A DNA stretch of 64,000 bases from Aptenodytes patagonicus (GCF_965638725.1 NC_134982.1:78382155-78446154), one strand, 5' to 3'. Positions 1-11,312 are shown, numbered from the stretch's first letter. The notes: generated from the letters alone by a model not told the origin. Numbers and translations: made by a program.

Positions 1-3000
1 ACTGGAGAAAAACCTGCTTCGAATGTATACCCAGGGAAAGACAGGCAGAAGCACTGAGTGTTGAGGAGATAGGATGCTGCTAGCCATGGCGCCGTTAACC
101 CCATAGTGCAAGATGATGCCATTCATCTGCGTTTGGAGGGAGATTTCTGTGTGTCTGGACCTTGGTGAGGGACACTCAGAAACGTTCTTGGAGGCTCAGG
201 GTGGCCAGACGTTCTCATGTGCGGAAGGTTGCCTGAGGAAACTGTTGAACAGACAAGCATTGCCCATCCTACAAAAGACAGCTAAGCTGTATCCTTTGCA
301 ATGCCATCTGCTATGGGGGTGGCCTTTCCACATCATCTGTGTCCTTGAGCCTCCGGGGTCTGGAGCCTCTTCTGGAAGAGGGGTTACACGGTTGTAAAAC
401 GTGGTCATCAAACTCCTCAGCAGACCAGAAATCGGTCAGGCCATGTCGGTGCTGTATCAGACACGTGGTGCCTGCAAGCCAGCAGGAAGTACAGGAATGT
501 CTCCCTGCTCACATTGTGAGAGCCGGGTGGCCTCTAAACAGCATCTAAAATCCCTGCTCTTTCTGGACAACAGTGCTATCTGCCAGGAGCCTGTGATACG
601 TGTCAGCATCTTCGCAGCATGGGCTAGCACAAAAATGAGTAAAGACTAGTTAAATATGGGTAGAATCTGGAGGTTTTAGGAACATCCAGGTATGGCAGAG
701 ATCTTTACCTTCTCTATTTAGGGTAGATGGGTGGGGATTAGCATGTTTGCTTCCATAGAGGGTGGATGAATACAGCCTCCTGGCTTTTCTGATGTAGTGC
801 CACTGAGACAGTGACTTGCTAATTTGCAGCGTGAACAGCAACAGGCGCTGTGTGAGGAACTGCCTTTGCTTTAGGGGAAGAATGCAGAGACGTAAAGAGA
901 AATCAGATCTGAGACCTCACCAGTTTTGATGGCATCTTACTAGCTTGTCTGGCAACCCTCCTCTTCTTCCCTCACCAAACACACACAGAGTACAACTCCT
1001 GGCCTCAGCATGGAGCTGAGCATTAGGTGTCTAGACATTTACCATGTGCCTTTCAACGTAAAAGGTCTGGCATGGAGCACCTACAAACCATCAGATAATA
1101 GCACGGTTGTCTGCATAGATGTAGGGTGTGTACGTGTTTTGGCAAGCAATGACAAATAGAACTGTTTTTTTCCTGCACAATGTATCATCTCAGTGATGGA
1201 AGTTTGGCAAGAGGGCTTGTGCCTGCGCAGGTGGCCGTTTTGTGTGATTTTGCAGGGTTTCTGCCGCGAGCGTGGCATCAGGTGAACTGAACACAAAGAT
1301 GACTTTTTCAAAGGAACCATCACTACTGAGGTGTTCAAGTGCTGCATATTCACATCCTAGCCCGCATCCCCTGAAATGTTGTTTGAAAATAAGCCCTCAG
1401 GTAGCCTCCAGGGAGAGGGAGGCAAAAGGCTTATTAGGGGTGAGGGAGCAGGACTCTGAGATTTAGGTGCAAGATCTCCTCTATGTTTGTTTGTTACTCA
1501 TGCTGTACCTACAGTGGTACTGAGTCAGGACTTGCTTGCTTTCACAGGCAGCCTGAGAGTTACACACGTAAAAATGCAATCTTGTGGGATTTGATCCAGA
1601 ACCTGCAAGTGTTGATGTGAGTATAACCCAGAGCACCGGTGTTTGCAAGGCTCTTCTGGAAATGGGATGTGTGTTCCTGGCCGCTTAATGCTTTTCCAAA
1701 TCCTGTCTGACAGGTCCCAGTGAGAACTCCTGTCCACGGTCGGTAAGGGTGTAGGTTTTCTTAGTGTCTCTTGGTGGTGTCCCAACACCTCTATCAAGCA
1801 CTCCCCAAGGTGTTCAGACATTATTTAAAACTCTTACAGCATCACCCGGCTGCTGACAGGTGATGTTGGGCAAAGAGCTTTGTGGTTTGGTATGCAGCTG
1901 CTGAAGTCAGCGATGAAGGCAGGATGGGAATACCCTTGTCTTTAAACAGAGCCTGTGCACTGGTGTGCTTTTGAACCGAGATCCCAGCCTTTTCTAGGAC
2001 TCCTCCACACTGTCTGAGAATGAAAGAGATAAACTGTTTTCTCACAGACAAAAGAAAGCAAATATTCATTATGCTGATAAAAAAAAGAGAAGCAAGGATG
2101 ATCTATTTCCTGCAGGAGTGGAAAACTGGGTAATTCTTGTTCCAGCCTTCTGATGATACAACAGCCTTACAGATGGTAGCTGATACATGCCTGCCATCAC
2201 AACGCCATTATTTTATTTCATTTTTATTTTGTTATGCTAAGACTCCTTTGCTGCAAGTATTAGAGCTGCACGCTGTCGCAGTAGCCATCACTTTCTGATC
2301 TGGCTACACTTTCAAGCCTTAGAGCAACTCATGCCAATTTTTGTAGTTTCTGAGTTTATGAGGACAAGGTATCTAGTGGGAAGAGAAGGTAAAAGTAATA
2401 TAGACTTTAATGGGCATCATTGTGCATAAGGTATGAAACATCCCTGAATGGCCATCTGTGTATCCTGTTCTGGTGCAGCACTTGACTTGCTGTCCCAGTT
2501 CAGGACTGAAGTAGCACTAGTAACAAGCTGTCACTCTTAGCACTATAAAGTACCAGAGCTCAGCTCAAACCAGATAGCCCAATTTTGAAAATTGGGAATT
2601 TAGCAAAATCAAGAACTACGACTTAATTTTCCAGCACTTGATAAACCCTGCCTTGGGAAGCCAGAAGCAATCTAAGTCTCTCTCTTCTGTTGTGGTTCGA
2701 TAAATTGCCTGAGTGATACTGTGATTCAGGAAATGTCCACCATAATTTTCAAACCGAGGCCTGTCAGAAGTTAATTAATCCGTGTAGGATTAATTGCAGT
2801 ATATGAACTTCAGTGGGGCTGGTGCTGTTACATCTTCCAGGGCAACTGGCATTGTATGGTTAGGCTCTTGATATTAGTAGGCTGTTTCCCAAAGTGCTCT
2901 TGGTGCTCTCAGAAGTAGTCCTCGGGTGAGCCAGCAGCGTGAGCCGGTGGCAGCTCATGAGATGACGATTTCAGAAGCAGAGTAGCAAGCAGCTTGCGGA

Positions 3001-4913
3001 GAAATGTGGTGTGGCGTGAATGTTACCACTCCATGGGCTGGGCAAACAAACATCCTGGGAGGTGCGAGGCTTTATGGAGAACTGACCTAAGATTTGCTTA
3101 TTGGTAGGGGGCAAACAGTGCCTGAACAGTCATTGCGAGAGGGTTGTAGCAAGGCCTGAGGGCAAACCCTTGTCAAGGAGACTGCTGGCAACTGAACAGC
3201 TTGTCATTTCCATGAGCATCCTGGCCTTTCTTTAGCAGAGTTGTCTGCCTAATAACTCACTGCGCAGAGCTCGTGAAGCCAGTGACCAGAGGAACTTCCA
3301 CCCAAGTTCACGCCACCTGAAGTTGTCACAACACCCCCATTCTGCAGCACCATCCCTGGGCTAGCAGGAGAGCAAGGCGGCTGCCGGGCACCACAGGCAG
3401 TGGTCATCAGCACAGACAGAGGAGCATCATTTGCAATGAGCAAAGTTTGTAAACACAGCTCAGTTTAGAAAAAACACTTGCAGCCTACCTTTCAGATGGA
3501 AAGAAGTCCTATTTCTGTCCACTGGCTAGTTGCAGCGTGCAGAAGGAAGAGAAGGTCCCTTCAGTTTGTGAGACCTCTGCCCCGGGACGGGCTTGCATGG
3601 CAATGTGCGTTTTTCAGATGTGCCTTCTGTGTAGCATGCTTATTTCCAGCAATCTTTCTTGGAGTCTTCAGGAGGAGGCCCTGGGCTGTCAGGGGTCTGC
3701 AGACCACAGACTGAGGACTCCTGTTTTAGAAGTGTCCAGAGCTCAGAGGATCAGACAACACGCTTACATTGTTAGCCTGTGCATGGTGCATCTATTCAGC
3801 TTCCCACCTTATTTTGCTTGCAGTGGGTTCATCAGCTGGGTTTATGCAGCTCCTTTACCTTTTATATACTATATTAACAGCAAAAGCTGCAACGATAGAA
3901 ACGTCTTTTTGAAATCACCTCTTCCTAGTGTACAGATTTACACCTCTGGGGCTGCAGGGATGGTCAGCTGCGGCTGCAGGATTGAAGGTTAGAAGGAGAA
4001 ATCCAACATCTCCCTCCTCTTGAGTACCATCTCTTCCCTTTTCCTGCTGCACTGAGGAATCACTGCTGTGGGGATCACTAGCTCAGTGCATGGACATTCA
4101 GAGCAACCTTTCGCAGCTAACATGCATTGGGCTGCAAAATCCATTAGCTTCAGCCCTGTAAAAAGTAGACTTAAAGTATAGTGGATATAATAAAATTATA
4201 GTGGTATCATAAAAATGTATTACGCTTTCATAAAGGATATTAAGTGTCTGAACATCTGTAAAAAGGTTCTCCATCAATCCTCTACTTTCAGTTCCTGCCT
4301 GTGGGGCTGAGGCTCTCCTTTTATGAAATGCACACTGTGTGTTTTCACTTAACTCAGGGTATTCATCAAGATGCACCTGCCTTTGGTCCACTGAAGCAAC
4401 AGGGCCTGATTCTGTTGTGCCTAACAGGGAGTAGAAAGTGTGTGTAAGTGGAAAATCCTACTTGGTTAGCGTTGCCTGTCCAGCTTGCACAGGCACCCAT
4501 GATGGTGTGACACACTGGTGGCACAGAGTCAGGCTGTACAGGAATAGGACAAGTTTTTCCCCTGCTCCTGAGTCAACTAACAAAGGAAAAACCTTTGCCT
4601 TTGTCATCCTCCCACTGTTTCTGCAGCAAGGTAGAAGATGCTGTGTTACTCCCTCTCTATTACTGGCCCTGTGTGGCAGTACATTTTTAGCTTTGCGGCA
4701 ACCATAGGGTGACTTCAGGTTGGTGCCCCTCCTGCCGCGTCTGTGAGTTTTCAGCGCACAAAGTCATAGGAAATCATCAGGGAAGTGCTGTGTCTCATCT
4801 TTCCTAAATTCCTCACATTTTGTGAAAAACACCAAGTTGCTCTTAGCCAGAAATGGTGGCAGCATGTCACTAGGACAAGCTATTTTTATCCCCTTTCTTT
4901 ATTTGTTTTCTAG
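1..4913 (+). other. KIAA1958: KIAA1958 intron (3' part), no exon seen
   Basis: This sequence lies upstream of the acceptor at 4911-4913 and should be intron of the KIAA1958 gene, whose 5' exons fall outside the window. I see no frame with both coding character and splice sites. The longest open frame (3537-3992, 151 codons) matches nothing I recognise and lies in ordinary AT/GC-mixed intron. No clear transposable element was identified. The acceptor is preceded by a T-rich tract and the sequence TTTTCTAG. Confidence 0.6.
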
Positions 4914-5086
4914 CGTATTCAACTACGCTCAGCAAGTTTCCCATCTTTAATTTTGATGACGACCTCAAGTACCTGTGTATCAGTGCTGTGAGCCCCAACA
5001 CCACCAAGGCCACCCTCTATGCTCTCAACGTGTGGAGATACTGGTGCATGACCAAAGGACTCAGAGATTACATGGACATCACTAAG
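4914..5086 (+). CDS. KIAA1958: KIAA1958, penultimate coding exon (start of DUF3504 domain)
   Basis: This 173-bp exon is bounded by acceptor TTTTCTAG and donor AAG|GTCAG. The first two bases complete a codon from an exon outside the window; the remaining 57 codons are open and end in phase 0. The encoded segment runs from YSTTLSKFPIFNFDDDLKYL to GLRDYMDITK and I recognise it as KIAA1958. It contains helical residues (YALNVWRYW) typical of the N-terminal, DNA-binding-like part of the recombinase-derived DUF3504 domain. It joins in frame to the exon at 6179. Known of the family: DUF3504 proteins (KIAA1958, KCTD1, QRICH1, ZMYM2-4) descend from Crypton tyrosine recombinases. The cellular role of KIAA1958 is not established. 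Identity is confident from sequence and synteny; function is unknown. Confidence 0.9.
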
Positions 5087-6178
5087 GTCAGAAAACTTAG
5101 CAAAATACTGTTCTTTCAGTGGTGAGAGCCAGCCCCCCCGGTCAAATTAAGTTATCATGAAGTTTGAAAAGAGAGGGTATTTCAGCTTTCTTTACGTCCT
5201 TGTGGTCTTGGGGACCTTCCAAGTTTCTCTTAATAAATCTGTAACCTTTTCTAATTCACACCCTGTTGCCTTTATGGTTGAGCCAGTAGCTTGGAAACCC
5301 AGGGTGATACTAAAGATTTCCGTGTACATAACACTTGCAGACAACCTTGGCCTCACGCTGCCATGTGACAAGATTCCCTGCTGTTACCATAAGGACATAC
5401 TGTTTGCATGATTTTTGCTCCCAGAGCTAGCCAATGCAATTCAGAGCATTCGAGGACTTTTCTTCAAAAATGAACTCCCAGCAAAGTCAGTGTACACACC
5501 AAAAATAAGGACTGTGGCTAAGGGCCAAAGTACAAAAAGCCCCACTCACATTTTTATAACTAAGTTTCTGTTAGGTTGATCTAAGACATTGGCAGGCTAA
5601 AGCAGCCTGACTGGCAGCCTGACTGCAATACTGACATCTCATGGCCAAAAGAAGAAGCTGCTGCTGCTTCTCCTTTGTCGTCCTTCTTCTCCTCCTCTTC
5701 CTCCTTCTCTTTCTCTTCCTCCTCCTCCTTCTTCACCTGAAAAGTTTCCATATGTACCACGTTACTGCAAAAGTACAGAGTATTACACCTAAGTGGTAGA
5801 TCACACATTTGCACACAGTCACACCTCAGTGTGACTGAAACCTTATTCACTTCAGAAAAGCCAGGAATGTGGCTCCTTTCTCGGGAATCTGGATTTCTAC
5901 AGCTGGTGCAAAAGTGGTGCCAGCCAGTGAAACGGATCTGGTCTGCCTGAGCATCCTTACACCATGGGGTTTCACTACAGCTCGTTTGCTTAGATAAACA
6001 TGTAGCCTCTTCCCAAGACTCTAAGGCTGCCCAGAAACAAACTTCTGGGGAAGCGTGGAAGCTGCTGCAGGTCTCTTCAGACAGAGCATGGAGAAGCCCT
6101 AAACGTGTCTTCCCTACCTGCGACGTATTTCCTTCCCATAAGTACCTTGACACATCTTTCCTCTTCATGTTGTTCCAG
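5087..6178 (+). other. KIAA1958: KIAA1958 last intron with polypyrimidine tract
   Basis: This 1,092-bp intron separates the last two coding exons, with a GTCAG donor and TTGTTCCAG acceptor. It contains 54 uninterrupted pyrimidines at 5681-5734, about 445 bases before the acceptor. On the minus strand this tract gives an artefactual glutamate/lysine-rich open frame (5581-6168, 195 codons), which I do not accept as a gene. Confidence 0.8.
5681..5734. repeat. Uninterrupted 54-nt polypyrimidine (CTT/CCT) tract
   Basis: Every base from 5681 to 5734 is C or T on the plus strand, mostly TCC, TTC and CTT triplets. It sits inside the last KIAA1958 intron. Such mirror-like homopurine/homopyrimidine runs can form triplex DNA. 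Here it may simply be a degenerate microsatellite. Confidence 0.85.
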
Positions 6179-6985
6179 ATCCCAGCAGTGAAGCTCAGTG
6201 AACTCCTGGAGGACTTTTACATCACCGTGAAGAAAACAGATGGATCTCACTTTCTAGCCACGTCCCTCCACGCTATCCAACGAGGCCTGAATCGGATCCT
6301 CAAGAATGCTGGTGCTGGTTTCTCCATCACCAGCAGCACCTTCAGCTCTTCCACCAGAAAGCTCAAGGAGAAGCTTAAGGTCCTGAGCAAGGCTGGGATG
6401 TCTGGTGCCCGCTCTCGCAACATTGTCTACTTCTCCCTTTCTGATGAGGAAGAGATGTGGAGGACGGGATGCCTGGGAGATGACAGCCCCGTAGCCCTGC
6501 TGTCCATGGTGGTGAAATGCAACAGCCAGTACCTGAACATGCGAACCTTACAGGAGCACGCGGACTTAATGTTTGGTGACACTGAATTGCTCAAAGACTC
6601 TCAGAACAGGCCGTTTTTTGCCAGAACAGATAGCATGAAGCAAGAAAGCGGGGTGAATGCGAACAGAGCGTGTTACGGCCAGATCTACCACGAGCACTCA
6701 AAAGGGCACAAGCTCTGCCCATACTGCCTCCTCTACAAGTACATGTTCATACACCGGCCCCCGACGCAGATGGAGGCCAAGTCTCCCTTCTACCTGACGG
6801 CCCGGAAGGAGGTCAGCGGCATGGGGAACATCTGGTACGAGGAGCAGAGGATGGGGCTCCGCTCCCTCAGGGGTGTCGTCCCCAAGCTGGCGAAGACAGT
6901 GAAGGTGGAGCACTGTGAAAATTTTACTTTTGTCTCCTTCACTCAGGCTTCCAGGAAGTTTGTCCCTCTTAACTCCTACCAGTAA
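6179..6985 (+). CDS. KIAA1958: KIAA1958, last coding exon (Crypton-derived DUF3504 domain, C-terminus)
   Basis: This terminal exon follows TTGTTCCAG and encodes 268 residues from IPAVKLSELLEDFYITVKK to SRKFVPLNSYQ, then TAA at 6983-6985. With the previous exon the window carries 325 residues of KIAA1958. The methionine at 6167 lies in intron and is not a start. Visible features in fragment numbering (first residue of exon 4914 = 1) are a conserved GFSITSSTFSSSTRKLKEKL block, an acidic SLSDEEEMW block, and a His/Cys cluster (H228, H230, H234, C237, C240) in YHEHSKGHKLCPYC. A WYEEQRMGLRSLRG block follows near the C-terminus. Family knowledge: DUF3504 derives from the catalytic domain of Crypton tyrosine recombinases. 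I cannot find an HxxR box or a tyrosine in a clear catalytic setting after it, so recombinase activity is unlikely. Role and partners are unknown. Confidence 0.93.
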   Translation: MPAVKLSELLEDFYITVKKTDGSHFLATSLHAIQRGLNRILKNAGAGFSITSSTFSSSTRKLKEKLKVLSKAGMSGARSRNIVYFSLSDEEEMWRTGCLGDDSPVALLSMVVKCNSQYLNMRTLQEHADLMFGDTELLKDSQNRPFFARTDSMKQESGVNANRACYGQIYHEHSKGHKLCPYCLLYKYMFIHRPPTQMEAKSPFYLTARKEVSGMGNIWYEEQRMGLRSLRGVVPKLAKTVKVEHCENFTFVSFTQASRKFVPLNSYQ

Positions 6986-9740
6986 TTCTGTCCTCTGTCT
7001 GCTCTTACCAGCCAGCGTCCCAAGAAAGTGCTTTGCCCAATAGCTTTAGTGTGATGTGAAGAGGGTGAGCTGCTTTCAAACAAGAGCAAAAAATGGAAAG
7101 ACAGGACATTAAATTCTTCCTGAGGAGGACTGCACATTGTGTGGTCCCATTTTGGGGATGAATACAGCCTTGTTCTGAAAAGCAGGGGGGCAATGGTCTC
7201 CTTCACCACTGCCAGGTCTTCTGAGTGAAGAGGTAGAATAAGAGGCACTTCTCTTGAAGCAGAAGTGCCTATGCTTTCTTTCAGAGCTACTGTACAAAAG
7301 TCACTCTCCTGTGAACGATATTTTTTTGATGGTTCACAGTTTTCTCCACTTGTTTGGTGTATTGTAAATATAGATACTTTTCAATACCTGGTCATTTACA
7401 CTGGATCTGTAGGTACTGCTAGAAACTACTATTGGCTTTACCAAATAACAAATAAATAGATGAAATTAATTACAGCATCCCCAAAGAACAGCATTTTCAG
7501 TCAGTCATTTATAAATGGTGAGCACCTAACTCAAGAATCAGCAGTTTGGGGCTGTCCACATTTTGAGACATCTTAAAGGGGTCTTATATCAGAAGTCAAA
7601 TGCTCAGCATCTTTTGAAAATGAAAGCACTCTAAGGTGTCTCAAGTCTGGTGTCCAAATGATGTCATTTTCAAAAATCAGTGGTCAGTTGTAAAAATAGT
7701 TGCCTTAAACTTCTACAGCTATGGCTTGGTCCACTTTCTGTTGAGAGGAAAACTTCATTTCAGCTGGAGCTGTGGCAAGCCTGTAAGTCACAAAAAAGAA
7801 AACCTGGAAGACCTAAAACAGAGTTGGGGACATGCAATTTGACAATGTGCAATCTGCTTCTATTCTAATGGAAAGATATCTCTGGTTTTCTTCCACCGGG
7901 TTGCAGGGCTGTGAGAGGATTGATGAGGTTTACTGAGCCCACTATACAGTCATTAATTTTCTAGTACTGTATAACACGTTGAAATCACAGCTTCAGTCCA
8001 ATAGGTACATGATTGCAAAGATAAATAATGACATATAGTTGTACTTTTTTTGAAAGACAGCTTCTCCCTCCCCCAAATTGCTTGAATTCTCTTTTTTTTT
8101 AAATATTAGTTTGATTTGATCTCTATGTTGTAAAATATTGTATTGCTCCTGTCTTTTAAATGCTTTTGCACAGCATTATTTTAATTTTAAGGAAGTAATT
8201 CGCTGGATATTGAAACACAGCTTTAGCAGGGGAAACATCTGCTAGGAAAAGCTGCTACCTACAACCCCCACAGGCTGTGGACTTTGTTTCCCACTGTCAG
8301 GGCGTTTTTTTAAGAGTCTGATCCTGGGAAGCCTTGGCAGCCTTTGCTGAAGGAGGCAGAGGATGTTCAGGATTTCCAGACAAGCTCATGTGATGGAAGG
8401 AGGAGCTTCTGCCTGAACAGGGTTTCAGGTGTGCATCGTGGGCATTGCTCCCAGAGGAAAAATGCTATTTGTCATCATTTTCTTTTGTTTCATGGATGGT
8501 GGTAAAGGGCATTCCCTGTTAAAAAATACCATTCTGAGTCCTGCAGAGCAAATAACCAGTTAAGACTGAGGAAAAGCAGAAGCTGGGCTGGGATAGGGTT
8601 TATTTGTCTTTGAAAGGAGAAGAAGCTGTTCTAACACAAACCATTTTGAAACCTGAGTGCACCCAGAAAATCAGACTCTTTGGTAACTAGGGGAACCTGT
8701 TCTTCAGAGGTGCTGACCTGCTGGAGCTCCTCCTGCAGTCACTGCCACCAAGCAGTGCCCAGGCTGGGACCTTCTGGTGGCTGTTGCCAGTAAAAGCAGT
8801 CATGATGAAGTTTCCTTAGGCACGAATAGGAGGTACAAAAGCCCAGTGGCTGTTCCTCTATTCTCTAGAAGTTTTTAGCTGTTAATTTCTTTGCTCAGTT
8901 GATGTGGCTGTATTTGGTGGGTCAGGAATGCTCTGTGGTGGGGTCCAGAGTCCTGGCCCTGTGGCAGCATAGGGTGGAGGGTTTCCTAGAGAAGACCTGT
9001 GTGTACCCCCTGCCCATATGCCCAGGGGAAACCTGGCCTTGCAGGAGAGGTGGGCACTTGCCTGGGTTCAGACCTCTGCAAAAAGAACAACTTGTTCAAT
9101 ATATTAGCAGAGGGAACATATAGAGCAGTAGGACTGGTTGCTTCAAGGCATGGTGATAGGGACTGCTGTGGATTCTCTCAACAATTGCAAGCTTCTCCCT
9201 GTTCCCCCAACAGTGTCAAGGCACTAGGAGCAGTGGCAGTAACTAAACAGCACTCCTCTGCCCATGCGTGTGTTGTTTCTAAGAGTCAATAAATATCCAA
9301 GGAAAGGATTTAGCTCATGTTCAATATCCCAAGCGGAAGGATAGTCCCTTTTCCATGTTCTGCAAAGGACTGAATATTCTATATATGAAAACTGAGTAAA
9401 TTCCCAGGGTTGGTAGGAATCATACAATTCAGACTGATTTTGAGTTACCCTGTTTGTTGTCCTGTTCTCATTCTCCTGCAGTGGCATCTGATACCATAGA
9501 GGAAATACTCACAGTGCATCAGTAGTACTATGAGGGGTTTTTTTTAATAGTGACATAAAGTGAGTGAAAAGGAGAAAAAAAAAAAAAGTCTTCTTTGTGA
9601 AGAAGAGTTGGTCCTGATTTTGTCTCACAGTATGTCTTACTCCTTTGTCTGATGTCCTTGAGTTTAACAATTTGATGTCTCTTTTCTCACTTCCAAGCAG
9701 TGTTTGTTCTGAAATAAAAGCAGTATCACCTTTGTAAACT
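6986..9740 (+). other. KIAA1958: Probable KIAA1958 3' UTR
   Basis: No coding exon follows the TAA at 6983-6985 on this strand. AATAAA hexamers on the plus strand occur at 7451-7456, 9288-9293 and 9713-9718. The last, in AAATAAAAG with a GT-rich stretch about 60-90 bases further on, is the best distal poly(A) signal. A PUMILIO-type element TGTAAATA lies at 7363-7370. The 3' limit is inferred, and any of the three hexamers could be used. Confidence 0.5.
9713..9718 (+). terminator. KIAA1958: Candidate distal poly(A) signal of KIAA1958
   Basis: Canonical AATAAA in the context TGAAATAAAAGCAG, 2.73 kb after the KIAA1958 stop. Weaker-context AATAAA hexamers lie at 7451 and 9288. There is no transcript evidence, so the choice between them is inference. 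Confidence 0.4.
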
Positions 9741-10060
9741 GTGGAACCATTACGAACTGAACTGTTACAGAAATTACTTGGATGTGGGGAAGAACATGTG
9801 GTGTTTAACTGTCAATTTTTGTCACAAGGAATATTTGCCTACTAGCCAAACTTCTTCCTTCAGTACTGATGGTCGGTTTTTTTCTGGCAGCTCCTCAAAT
9901 CCATAATCTTGAAACCTATGTTTTATCTAACAATATTTAACTCATTTGACTTCTTTGGCTCAGCATATAATTTTCTGTATTTCAGCAGTGGTTAATTATC
10001 TGGAGGAGGCCATTTTCCTCGTGAAGCAATTCCTATCAAAAGGCAAAAGGACAAGGCCAA

Positions 10061-10119
10061 AAGAGGTGTGATATGACTTGCCAAAGGCCACAACACGGGT
10101 CAGTAGCAGGGTATGGCCA
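10061..10119 (-). mobile_element. MIR-like SINE fragment (weak)
   Basis: The stretch AGAGGTGTGATATGACTTGC followed by CAAAGGCCACA and CAGTAGCAGGG resembles the reverse complement of the amniote MIR SINE core (ATGACTTGCCCAAGGTCACA, then AGTAAGTGGCAG). Only about 60 bases match, with mismatches. A profile search against MIR models would decide it. Confidence 0.35.
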
Positions 10120-10667
10120 AAGTCTCAACCACGTCCACTCGGGGCACCCCTCATCTGCAAGGCCATTATTGATAAATGCAACTCTGCTGGGAGTCCTGTA
10201 CGAGCCGGTACTCAAGAATCACCTAGCCAAAAAGAAAATCACGATACGTCAAGAGCGGCACTTCCCCTTTTTGACTATTAGCAAATAATCGAATGCTGCC
10301 AAGGACAAAGAAACACCCCCTTTACATCTCTGGCGCGGCCCCATTTCCAGCCACAGCAGGTATCGTCTGTTCTGTGCCCAAACACCCAAATTCCAGGCAG
10401 ATGGGGTTGATAGCAGCCTTGTGCTTCTGCAGTGCACTGGAGAGCTAGGCCATGAGTTTTCAGTTTCCAGCCATGTCTCACACGCTGGGCTGTGCTCTGT
10501 CCTGGTTGAGAAGCTAGCTCTTGCACGCTTCCAGCCAGGCATACGTTATTCGGTGGGTGTTTCTTGCACTCAACAACTTCCTTTAAAGTACCTCTCGTAT
10601 TGCAGAATCAGAGCACTTAGCAAATCCCGACTTTATTAGTTTTTGTGGGCCATGGAGATTACGCTGG

Positions 10668-11308
10668 TGTTACCATAAGTCGGCAGATGAAGAACTCTCC
10701 AAGACTCAATTTGGGGTTTTAGAAAGCAGGCGTTCTTTATTGCGGCGCCGGGTGCAAGGTGGAATTTCCACAAATCAAGCACACCTATCGCTAGATCACT
10801 GTTACATTAACACTCCCAGTTACAATGATTGGTTAGTGATTTGCATATACTTATATGCTTATATACTTATAATATCTGCTGTGTCATTCTCTTCTGTTAC
10901 TACGCTTGTGCAGGGGAAGGGTCTTCACCTGGGCAAGGGTCGTCTTGACCTGTGGGTGTGTTTTTTAGTATTATAATGAGGGCAGTTCACTCCAGGTTAC
11001 CTTAAAAGTAAGTTTCGTTGCCCAGTTAGCTAGATATTCATCTACCTTGTCAAGTTGTCAAATAACTCATCCCATATACAATAAAGCCTAAGTGGTCTGG
11101 TTACAGTCTAGAGAATTAAGACTAAGGCTAACATGGTCCAGTGAATAACACAGCAACCCATACATAATGCTAACATAAAGACTAGTAACACAGCAACCCC
11201 TACATAACGCTAACATAAAGATTAATCAAAATGTTCTTATAGTTGCTTATTCACTATCAAACACAAAATATAGAAAGGTTCAATAAAACCTTATGACAAT
11301 CTTCAACA
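10668..11308 (-). mobile_element. Solo LTR of an endogenous retrovirus, copy 1
   Basis: This 641-bp element has TG...CA termini (minus strand: TGTTGAAGATTGTC to TTATGGTAACA) and is flanked by the perfect 4-bp target duplication CTGG (10664-10667 and 11309-11312). It is closely related along its whole length to the element at 12305-12945. Orientation is minus, shown by AATAAAG (plus-strand TTTATT at 10736-10741) about 70 bases before the LTR 3' end and a CCAAT box (plus ATTGG, 10828-10832) upstream of it. There is no adjacent internal retroviral sequence or primer-binding site, so it is a recombined solo LTR. A 40-bp internal tandem duplication occupies 11144-11183 and 11184-11223. The stretch that carries TATAAATA in copy 2 is deleted here. 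A 4-bp duplication is typical of gammaretrovirus-like (class I) ERVs; the family name is not known to me. Confidence 0.85.
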
Positions 11309-11312
11309 CTGG

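Noticed and set aside
3537-3992. 151-codon plus-strand ORF in the KIAA1958 intron
   Set aside because: Length is within chance for a 64-kb window in six frames, with no similarity recognised and no splice context.
5581-6168. 195-codon minus-strand ORF with Glu/Lys run
   Set aside because: Lies wholly in the last KIAA1958 intron, and its low-complexity segment is the reverse of the polypyrimidine tract.
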